NCBI RefSeq assembly: GCF_019966575.1
Contig: NZ_JAINFK010000004.1
Location: 62,001 to 126,000 of the forward strand
Source: Oricola cellulosilytica
Lineage (GTDB): Bacteria > Pseudomonadota > Alphaproteobacteria > Rhizobiales > Rhizobiaceae
DNA: 64,000 nucleotides
Reading direction: 5' to 3'
Part shown: in pieces, positions 58,282 to 64,000 of the stretch
Layout: each line of letters starts with the position of its first letter
Numbering within the stretch: position 1 is the first letter of the stretch
Translations under genes and position numbers: made by a program
Notes under the pieces: model-generated
The model's input: the letters and a program-made list of their open reading frames with translations, nothing else
Told to the model about the DNA's origin: nothing
The model's database searches: none

Positions 58282-60225
58282 TCATTCCTCGATCTCCTCG
58301 GCCTTCACCAGAATTTCGCCAAGGATGAATGCCGTGCCGCGCTTCTTGATGCCGTCGATCCGCGCCGACGCATCGCGCCAGATATCCTCCGGCGCGCTCT
58401 GCAGGGCGTATTTCCAGCTCCCGGCCGACAGTTCGCCGGCCCACTTGCTGTCACGCATCAGGGCGTGCAGCAGCGGGTGCTGGTCGGGCACGAAAAGCTC
58501 GAAATGCTTGGAGCCGGCGCGCGGCTTCATCAGCGAAAGGCCGGTCTGCTCGAGGAGGCGGCGGGCCTCGTCGTAGCGGATCGGATCGGCATCGCCGCGA
58601 AGCCGCGAATTGGGGTCGTCGCGTTCCCAGAACTCGGTTATCACCTCGCCGACCGTGTGCCGCGTTCCGCCCTTCCAGGCCTCGATGCGCTGCGACAGGA
58701 CGTGGTTGAGGCACAACCGCCAGTTCTCGCTGGCGTCGTCGTGCTCGAACATCTGCGCCGCCTGGAAGTGCTCGCGCCAGGCCTCGCGGTCGTCGGCGGC
58801 CGGGCCGATCAGCAGGTTCAGCGCCTCGGCGTCGTAGCCGATCGCCAGGTCGGCCGCCGCCATCAGCGTTCCGAACGTGTCCTGCCCCCGGCCGTCATGG
58901 CCGCATGACGCCAGGAACTCGCGCCAGTTCGCATAAGTCTGCGGCCAGCGGTGCCACTCCTCGCGAAGCCGCGTGATCAGCTGCCGGCCGATTTCCCGCA
59001 ATTCGGGGTCGGGGATGATCGGCCGGACCGCGCCGTCCCGGTGCGGCCGCAAGCGCAGCAGTGCCAGGCGCGACAGGTCCTGCGGGTCGAGCGGCGGCGT
59101 GTTGATCGAGGAGAACAGGTAGCTTGAGCGGCCGAAGAACTTGGTGCCCTTGTGGTTGTCGCCGCCGCGCATCATCGGCGCGCCGGTGCACGACAGCCGG
59201 GCGAGCTCGATCACGGCCTTCATCTTGCGGGTGTCGGCCTTGCCCTCGAATTCGTCGATCGCCACCGGCAGGCTGTCGAAGCCGAGCTCCTGATAGATGC
59301 CGGCCGCCGTGGTGTCGCCGGTCTGGACGATCCCGTCGCCGAAAAGGGCCTTGGCATCGCGCTGCAGCGTCGACTTGCCGGTGCCCTTGTCGCCGAGGAT
59401 GAAGCATTCCGGCCGCCACTCGAGCGCGCCGCCGATCATGGCCGAGGCGATCCAGCCGAGAAGCAGCACCGGGTCGAGCCCCGGCCGCACCCAGTTCCAC
59501 GCCTGGAAGTGTGGCAGCAGGCGGCGCGCAGGCCCCGGCTTGTCGCGGATCGCCTGCGGCCAGGGCCGGTTGATCGGCGGGCGGGTCGGATAGACCGCGC
59601 CCTCGAACTCGCCGAGCGGTTCCTCGCCGCGCGCGGTGATCAGCCGGTCGCCGCAATGCAGCACCAGGTCGCCCTTGCGATCGGTCCAGAAGCCGCGCCC
59701 GCGAACCTTGTTGGCCGGCGACCAGGCGCCCTTTTTCGCGCAGGCCGCCATCAGGCATTCGCGCACCTTCTCGGCGCGCCATCCGGTCACCGCGCCGTCG
59801 GCGTTCTTCTTCGGAAACGCCCAGTAGAGCCACCAGTGCCGGCCCATGAACAGCGCGTTCAGCGGTCCCTGGCCGAACTCGCCCTCCTTGAGGACGCGCA
59901 GCTGCCCGATCGTGTCGAGGAAGAAGAACATGCCGTTGTCCGTGCCGAGCGGCATCACCGGGCAGTCGGGCGGCAGGCCGAATTCGTCCGGCTCCCAGCG
60001 CCCGGGATCCCTGCCGTCGAGCTTCTGGCCCGGCGGCGGGTCGTTGACCTGGTCGAACGGGCTGGACTCGCTCTCGGCGTCCATGACCGCGGCGCGCACG
60101 CGGTCGCGGCCCGCGCCCGGGCCGCCCGCCGCAGCGAGCGCCTTCTGCGATTTCAGCGGCCGGGCCGTGGCGAAGGGGTCGAACGCCCCCTCGCCCTGGC
60201 CGTCGCCGGGCGTTTCCTTGGCCAT
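58282..60225 (-). CDS. Phage replicative ATPase/helicase (D5/DUF927-like AAA+ type)
   Basis: 647 residues. The ATPase core has Walker A LGDKGTGKST (278-287) and a Walker B-like VAIDEFEGK (321-329). NHKGTKFFGRSSYLFSSINT with a polar sensor-like segment and LALLRLRPHRD (arginine-finger region) follow. The N-terminal 240 residues may hold a primase-associated fold (DNGMFFFLDTIGQLRVLKEG). It follows the toprim primase and TerS-like-domain genes, so it is the probable replicative helicase of the phage. Confidence 0.8.
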   Translation of the reverse strand: MAKETPGDGQGEGAFDPFATARPLKSQKALAAAGGPGAGRDRVRAAVMDAESESSPFDQVNDPPPGQKLDGRDPGRWEPDEFGLPPDCPVMPLGTDNGMFFFLDTIGQLRVLKEGEFGQGPLNALFMGRHWWLYWAFPKKNADGAVTGWRAEKVRECLMAACAKKGAWSPANKVRGRGFWTDRKGDLVLHCGDRLITARGEEPLGEFEGAVYPTRPPINRPWPQAIRDKPGPARRLLPHFQAWNWVRPGLDPVLLLGWIASAMIGGALEWRPECFILGDKGTGKSTLQRDAKALFGDGIVQTGDTTAAGIYQELGFDSLPVAIDEFEGKADTRKMKAVIELARLSCTGAPMMRGGDNHKGTKFFGRSSYLFSSINTPPLDPQDLSRLALLRLRPHRDGAVRPIIPDPELREIGRQLITRLREEWHRWPQTYANWREFLASCGHDGRGQDTFGTLMAAADLAIGYDAEALNLLIGPAADDREAWREHFQAAQMFEHDDASENWRLCLNHVLSQRIEAWKGGTRHTVGEVITEFWERDDPNSRLRGDADPIRYDEARRLLEQTGLSLMKPRAGSKHFELFVPDQHPLLHALMRDSKWAGELSAGSWKYALQSAPEDIWRDASARIDGIKKRGTAFILGEILVKAEEIEE

Positions 60226-60241
60226 GGATCGGATTTACGCT

Positions 60242-61030
60242 TTACTTGGTTGCGGCTTTTTTCGACTTAGCCCGTGCTTTGGCAGCCGGTTTTTTGACTT
60301 CAGGCTTTTCTTGCGGCTTGTTTTCCGGGCTGTCCTGCCGATCCCCATGGCCGCTCTTAGGCGAAGATGCGGCGGCGGGTTTTTCAGCGCCGGCCTTGCC
60401 GTCAGCGCCTTGATCCTGCTCGGCAGCATCGCCGGCCGGTTTTTCATCCCCGGGGTCCTTCGGTACTCCGGGATCTTTCGCTGCGGCCGCGCCGGCCCCA
60501 GAATGCTGATCAGGCTCGGCATCGGATTTCTCCATGATGAAGGGCGCCGCGACCCGTGCGGCGATGAGCTGTATGTTCGCGGCCTCGATCAGGCTGCATC
60601 CGAGCAGTTTGTGCGCCAGGTCATCCGTCGGGGTCGCAATGATCTTCGCCAGGTACTCGAGCGGCCCGTCATCATCATCGAGCAGGGCCGCAAGGATCTC
60701 CATCGATGCGTCCAGGGCGACCGGCTCGCCGTCGATCGACGGCAGCGGCGCGGCGTTCTCGTCGAGATACGGGTCGAGCAGCTTCACCATGCCGGCATAG
60801 ATCTCGAAGAACCGCCGCGCGGGCGGCGGCGCTTCGGCGAGCGACGTCCAGGGGAAGCGCCTGCCGGCGATCTCGCTGAACTTGCGCGCCACGGTTTCGG
60901 CCGGCGGGAACTGCCGGGCGCGGCAATAGGCAAGCAGTTCCTCGGGGGCGGGCTCGCCGGTTTGCCGGTCGAACTCGGCCACATGGGCCGCGACGCGGTC
61001 GGCGAGCGAATGGATGTCTCGGGATCTCAT
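60242..61030 (-). CDS. TerS-like-domain phage protein with histone H1-like basic tail
   Basis: 262 residues, ATG overlapping the primase stop (ATGA). An N-terminal helical domain (1-100) precedes LAKIIATPTDDLAHKLLGCS and IEAANIQLIAARVAAPFIME (about 122-162), which aligns with the small terminase at ATP-D, A-LGC, IEAA and AP-(F/Y). The last about 100 residues are low-complexity: an acidic Gly/Ala stretch, then a Lys/Ala/Pro tail (EKPEVKKPAAKARAKSKKAA) like histone H1 or bacterial HU-tail proteins. It probably binds DNA; the role, in replication or in packaging start, is unknown. Confidence 0.65.
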   Translation of the reverse strand: MRSRDIHSLADRVAAHVAEFDRQTGEPAPEELLAYCRARQFPPAETVARKFSEIAGRRFPWTSLAEAPPPARRFFEIYAGMVKLLDPYLDENAAPLPSIDGEPVALDASMEILAALLDDDDGPLEYLAKIIATPTDDLAHKLLGCSLIEAANIQLIAARVAAPFIMEKSDAEPDQHSGAGAAAAKDPGVPKDPGDEKPAGDAAEQDQGADGKAGAEKPAAASSPKSGHGDRQDSPENKPQEKPEVKKPAAKARAKSKKAATK

Positions 61031-62151
61031 ACGGGTTCTCCTTTCAAGAGGTCGTTCATGTCCTTGCCGATCGTCGAGCGCGCGATCGCGACGGGCCTGC
61101 CGTGGGCCTTCAGGGCGGCCACGGCTCTCCCCAGGGCTGCCGAGGCCTGCTTGTTGTGCCAGTCATTGTCGGCGGCGACGATCACGCGCGAAACGCACGG
61201 CAACACCGGGACATGGGCGATGTTGCCGAGCGTGCCTGCCGCCCAGACGCGGTGGTCCGGGCAGGAGATTGCGATGGAAAGTGCGTCCTCGATGCCTTCG
61301 GTGACGACGAGCGGGCCGGCGCGGCCCTGCCGCGCGGCTTCCTCGGGCGTCAGGTCGCCCTCGCCTTTCGAGATGCGGATCACCGCGCCGACCGGCGACG
61401 GCCAGATCTTGCGCGCCTTGTTGCGCTCGGGGTCGGGGAACGCCGCCTTGCCGCTTCCGTCCGGCGAAAGCCAGGTGCGGTGGATCGCCTGGTGGCGGCC
61501 GTTCGCGCCGGTCATCAGCGTCACCATGCAGGGCCGGTGCGTCCGGCCCCTGCCCTCCGCCAGGACGTAGGGCTCGCTGGCGGAAAAGCGGATCGCGCCC
61601 GGCAGCGGCCGGCCGGCGTCGATCAGCCAGCGCTTCAGGTCGAGCCCGCGGCTTTGCAGATACGTCTCGAGCAGCGAGCCGGGAAAGGTGTCCGGCGTGA
61701 GTTTTACGCATTTCAGCCACAGCGAGAACGCCCGCCCGGACTGTTTTGCCAGTTCCTCGGCCTCGCTCGCCTCGCGCTCGGCGCGCTGCTTCTCGCGCTG
61801 GCGCTCGACCGCGCGGCGGGCGGCGTCCGACATCGGCTTTTGCGGCCCGCTTTTCCAGCCGAGCCACCGCACGCACCAGTCGCGCGTCGCCCGGTAGTCC
61901 GGCAGCTGGCCGAGATACTGCACCAGGTTGATGACATCGCCGGTGTCGCCGGTCGCCTCGTCCTTCCACACGCCCGGATTGCGTTTCAGCAGGATCCAGA
62001 ACGATCCGGCGTGGCGGTCGTCGCGCAGCGGGTTGCGGCCGATCCAGTAGCCGCCATTGCGGTGGCCGTCCGGCAGCAGCTCGCGCGCCAGCGCCTCGAT
62101 GCGGTCCTGCAGGGCCTCCTTGATGTCGGCGAAATCGGACGGGCGGTTCAA
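61027..62151 (-). CDS. Phage primase with toprim domain
   Basis: 374 residues from a TTG at 62151 overlapping the previous stop (TTGA). RNGGYWIGRNPLRDDRHAGS and GVWKDEATGDTGDVINLVQY are the primase-type N-terminal region (zinc-finger-like position without cysteines). The toprim domain has LVVTEGIEDALS (281-292, catalytic glutamate) and VIVAADND (323-330, DxD aspartates). IGKDMNDLLKG closes the protein as in DnaG/P4-type primases. It should make primers for the ATPase at 58282-60225. Confidence 0.82.
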   Translation of the reverse strand: MNRPSDFADIKEALQDRIEALARELLPDGHRNGGYWIGRNPLRDDRHAGSFWILLKRNPGVWKDEATGDTGDVINLVQYLGQLPDYRATRDWCVRWLGWKSGPQKPMSDAARRAVERQREKQRAEREASEAEELAKQSGRAFSLWLKCVKLTPDTFPGSLLETYLQSRGLDLKRWLIDAGRPLPGAIRFSASEPYVLAEGRGRTHRPCMVTLMTGANGRHQAIHRTWLSPDGSGKAAFPDPERNKARKIWPSPVGAVIRISKGEGDLTPEEAARQGRAGPLVVTEGIEDALSIAISCPDHRVWAAGTLGNIAHVPVLPCVSRVIVAADNDWHNKQASAALGRAVAALKAHGRPVAIARSTIGKDMNDLLKGEPV

Positions 62152-62570
62152 AGCGTCGCCTCTGGGCACGAAAGCACCCGCTCCATCGTGCCGAGCAGGC
62201 GGTCGATCTCCGGGCAGTCGCGGCGGTCCTCGACGGCGTGGCAGATCGCGTGGATGCGCCGGCGCGGGCGGCCGAGCGCCAGCGCCAGGTAGTATTGGCG
62301 CGTGTCGAACACGGTGACCGCCAGATAGATCGCCGCGGACTGGGCGAAGGCGAGCCCGGCGATCCGCGGCTTGCCCGGCCGGCGCGCCTCGAGGATCCGG
62401 TCGAGCGGGTATCCGGAGAAGCGTGCGACCGTCTGCGCGGCTGTGCGCCATGCCGCCTCCGCGGCGGCGACCTGCATGCGCCGGCGGCGTCCCGGCACGC
62501 GCGGGCCGTAATGCTGGCCGGGCCGTATCGCCTCGGTTCTGCGCCGGTGCCGGGATGTCGTTCGCGCCAT
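62148..62570 (-). CDS. DnaA domain IV-like DNA-binding phage protein
   Basis: 140 residues from the ATG at 62570. The very basic N-terminus (MARTTSRHRRRTEAI and GPRVPGRRRRMQ) is followed by a region that aligns with the C-terminal DnaA-box-binding domain of DnaA: VARFSGYPLDRILEARRPGK (compare V-x-x-Y-x-V-x-x-x-x-L-x-x-x-RR), AFAQSAAIYLAV (ARQ-x-A-x-YLA), then LGRPRRRIHAICHAVEDRRD (GRDHTTV-x-HA) and PEIDRLLGTM. The AAA+ ATPase of DnaA is absent. A stand-alone initiator-like binder could recruit or compete with host DnaA at a phage origin. Confidence 0.65.
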   Translation of the reverse strand: MARTTSRHRRRTEAIRPGQHYGPRVPGRRRRMQVAAAEAAWRTAAQTVARFSGYPLDRILEARRPGKPRIAGLAFAQSAAIYLAVTVFDTRQYYLALALGRPRRRIHAICHAVEDRRDCPEIDRLLGTMERVLSCPEATL

Positions 62571-62651
62571 GAGACTTTTCTGCAGTCCGGTTAAAAGGGC
62601 CGGGCGCACGCGAGACTGGCTCGCCCGGCAGTTGGACGGGAGGTACGCAAA

Positions 62652-62969
62652 TTACGCTTTACTGACTGGAACGATGGCGACGGATCCCGCCGCGATGCAG
62701 AGCCGCACCTGCGCGGCCCGCAGCTGCATGGCGATCTCCGGGTCGCAATTGCCGAAGGCGTCGCGCCGAGCCGCGAGCGCCGCCAGGATCGCGTCGAGAT
62801 AGGCCTCGCCCTCCGCCATGGCGAGCGCGACGCACACTTTGCGGTACTGGCCCTGGAAGCGCTCGAGCACGGCCCAGGGCGTCGCCAGCATCAGCGCCGC
62901 GCGGACGGCATCGTCCTCGGCATGCAGGAACTGGTGAACGATCGGCTGGCTGACCGGATGGGATGTCAT
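62652..62969 (-). CDS. Small helical phage protein, unknown
   Basis: 105 residues, ATG overlapping the previous stop (ATGA). Helical, with VLERFQGQYRKVCVALAMAE and DPEIAMQLRAAQVRLCIAAG; no motif recognised. Early-gene position between the MazG-like and DnaA-like genes. Confidence 0.6.
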   Translation of the reverse strand: MTSHPVSQPIVHQFLHAEDDAVRAALMLATPWAVLERFQGQYRKVCVALAMAEGEAYLDAILAALAARRDAFGNCDPEIAMQLRAAQVRLCIAAGSVAIVPVSKA

Positions 62970-63355
62970 CTTTCGGATACGCCCTCATCTGACGCCGTGA
63001 GTTGAAGCAGGTACGGGAACCCGATCTCGCGCGACTTCCTGTCGAAGGTTGGAGGTACGATCTCGGCCAGTTCGAGCCCCATCCGCTGCGCAAGCAGGTC
63101 CAGATAGATGAACGTATCGGCAATCTCGGCGGCGAGTTTCGCCCGCAACTCGGCTTCCGTCTCGCGGTTGCCAACAACGCCGTCTCTCACGCGGTTCAGC
63201 TTCTTGGCTACATTGGCCGCCTCGCCGAGTTCCCCGACTGTCGCGGTGAACCAGTCGGAGAGCGTCCAGCTTTCCAGCTTATGATTGAACCCTTTCGAGT
63301 GCTCACACCGGAGCCGGTTGAGACCTGAAAACGCTTTGAAGGTTAGGTCGTTCAC
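62966..63355 (-). CDS. MazG-like nucleotide pyrophosphohydrolase
   Basis: 129 residues from a GTG overlapping the previous stop (GTGA). The all-alpha NTP-PPase pattern is clear: ELGEAANVAKKLNR with the first acidic cluster (E-x-x-E) and LAAEIADTFIYLDLLAQRMG with the second (E-x-x-D). Members hydrolyse NTPs or dNTPs to monophosphates, or act on (p)ppGpp. Phage versions probably alter nucleotide pools or the host stringent response during replication. Length fits a single-domain phage MazG. Confidence 0.8.
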   Translation of the reverse strand: MNDLTFKAFSGLNRLRCEHSKGFNHKLESWTLSDWFTATVGELGEAANVAKKLNRVRDGVVGNRETEAELRAKLAAEIADTFIYLDLLAQRMGLELAEIVPPTFDRKSREIGFPYLLQLTASDEGVSER

Positions 63356-63990
63356 GCCGCGGCCTCCTTCATGTCGTCGGGGATCGGCACCACATAGAAC
63401 GGGTCGATGCCGCGACCTCGGCTCTCGACGATGATGTAGCCCTTGCGTTCCAGCTCGCCGAGCAGCCAGGCGAGGCTGCCGCGGGCAACGCCGGCTTTCT
63501 CGGCCAGGCGGCCGCCGCCGAGTTGAAACCTCTCGCCATGCCGCAAGGCGCAGAGCTGCAGGTGATCGAGCACCCTTTGCTGCATTTCCGGCAGATCGTC
63601 CTTCTTCTCCGAAAGCTTGGGCGCTTCCCGCTTCGCGGGAGCCGCCGCTTCAGGATCGGGCGTGTCTGGCGGCCTGCTCGGCGTCGCTTCCGGCGCTGGG
63701 GTCGGCCGGTCCGGCTCGGTTTCGGTGGGGCGATCTTCGTCAATCCGTTTGAGCGCTTCCCGCACGTCCTTCATCTGCTCGCTGGTCGGTCGCTCCTCCT
63801 CGGCGATTTCCCGGTCCCACCAGAGACTGCTGTCTCCTGTCTCGATGCCCACGAGCTCCTCGCCCAGCGCCTCGGCGAGAAAGGTGACGAGATCGGCAAA
63901 ATTCGTCGCGCCGGCGATCTCCTCGCCACCGGTTTCGAGGATGTAACCTCGCCGCAGCCGCTTGACCTTGATCTGTTTCGTGTCGCTCAC
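63352..63990 (-). CDS. Phage protein with C-terminal winged-helix domain
   Basis: 212 residues, ATG at 63990 with GGAGAGGAAT just upstream. The N-terminal 65 residues form a small alpha/beta domain (IKVKRLRRGYILETGGEEIA). A Pro/Glu-rich linker (about 85-125, DRPTPAPEATPSRPPDTPDP) leads to a winged helix: MQQRVLDHLQLCALRHGERF, LGGGRLAEKAGVARGSLAWL and GELERKGYIIVESRGRGIDP. It is the first visible gene of the early leftward operon. It probably binds DNA, as a regulator or a replication accessory. Confidence 0.65.
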   Translation of the reverse strand: MSDTKQIKVKRLRRGYILETGGEEIAGATNFADLVTFLAEALGEELVGIETGDSSLWWDREIAEEERPTSEQMKDVREALKRIDEDRPTETEPDRPTPAPEATPSRPPDTPDPEAAAPAKREAPKLSEKKDDLPEMQQRVLDHLQLCALRHGERFQLGGGRLAEKAGVARGSLAWLLGELERKGYIIVESRGRGIDPFYVVPIPDDMKEAAA

Positions 63991-64000
63991 ATTCCTCTCC

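Larger units (their letters stand above)
33766..64000. mobile_element. Temperate short-tailed (podovirus-like) prophage, right end outside the window
   Basis: From the tRNA-Lys fragment rightward, every gene is on the minus strand and belongs to phage modules: replication (58282-63990), packaging (55164-57879), head (49759-54483), tail and ejection proteins (38818-49643), tail fibre (36044-38539) and lysis (33836-36025). Connector, scaffold, capsid, tail tubes A and B, internal virion proteins and tail fibre follow T7-like order. No integrase, repressor or single-subunit RNA polymerase is visible; they would be right of 64000. Many genes overlap by ATGA or GTGA, showing dense translational coupling. 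Confidence 0.93.

Noticed and set aside
57869-58285. Minus-strand ORF running through the GGAAC array, opening with an ATGA overlap with the ATPase gene
   Set aside because: The translation has no recognisable domain and overlaps the small-terminase start. The exact dyad symmetry of the boxes is better explained by a DNA-level function. The start position is suggestive, so it stays an alternative to test rather than a called gene.

Overview
The window is GC-rich DNA from an alphaproteobacterium, most likely a member of the Hyphomicrobiales (Rhizobiales). That placement is an inference from the many sugar ABC importers with GntR regulators, the type of tRNA-Lys(CTT), and a short-tailed temperate phage in a tRNA gene. 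No rRNA, intact tRNA, IS element or CRISPR array is visible.

Left third (1-25263), transport and catabolism. (a) 1-5444, minus strand: a carbohydrate-type ABC importer (ATPase, binding protein, two permeases), a SnoaL-like protein and a histidinol-dehydrogenase-family gene cut by the window edge. Divergent from it are a tandem SnoaL-like protein and a TolB-like beta-propeller protein, with two matching operators in the shared promoter region. (b) 7446-17686: a divergent amino-sugar locus. The left arm is MurQ etherase, binding protein, two permeases, Gfo/Idh oxidoreductase and ATPase. The right arm is amino-sugar kinase, GntR/UTRA repressor, SIS-type glucosamine-6-phosphate deaminase and NagA. 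Together these make a complete predicted route from imported MurNAc/GlcNAc to fructose-6-phosphate. (c) 17702-25263: a GntR/FCD regulator, a NitT/TauT-type importer, an acyl-CoA ligase and a ketopantoate-reductase-like gene in one long operon, divergent from a fumarylacetoacetase-family hydrolase. The substrate is unknown.

Middle (25633-33655), surface polysaccharide: a flippase, three SAM methyltransferases and four glycosyltransferases. Base composition is patchy, with two AT-rich blocks that begin inside genes.

Right half (33766 to beyond 64000), prophage. The left boundary is a 45-bp 3' fragment of tRNA-Lys(CTT). All phage genes read leftward. In transcription order they are: winged-helix protein, MazG-like pyrophosphohydrolase, small protein, DnaA-domain-IV-like protein, toprim primase, TerS-like-domain protein with a basic tail, replicative ATPase, a striking GGAAC-box array, small and large terminase, connector/portal, scaffold, capsid, tail tubes A and B, three ejection (internal virion) proteins plus a fourth large one, tail fibre, and a lysis cassette. 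The morphogenesis order is T7-like, but the phage is integrated. Integrase, repressor and the right attachment site must lie outside the window.

The most notable unexplained structures are: twelve GGAAC/GTTCC boxes arranged with exact dyad symmetry over 231 bp upstream of the terminase genes; a 13-bp motif (AAAAGGTAACAGC, minus strand) repeated near the starts of phage modules; a GCTTAAGGGCGGGG hairpin repeat; and a probable internal holin start inside the endolysin gene.
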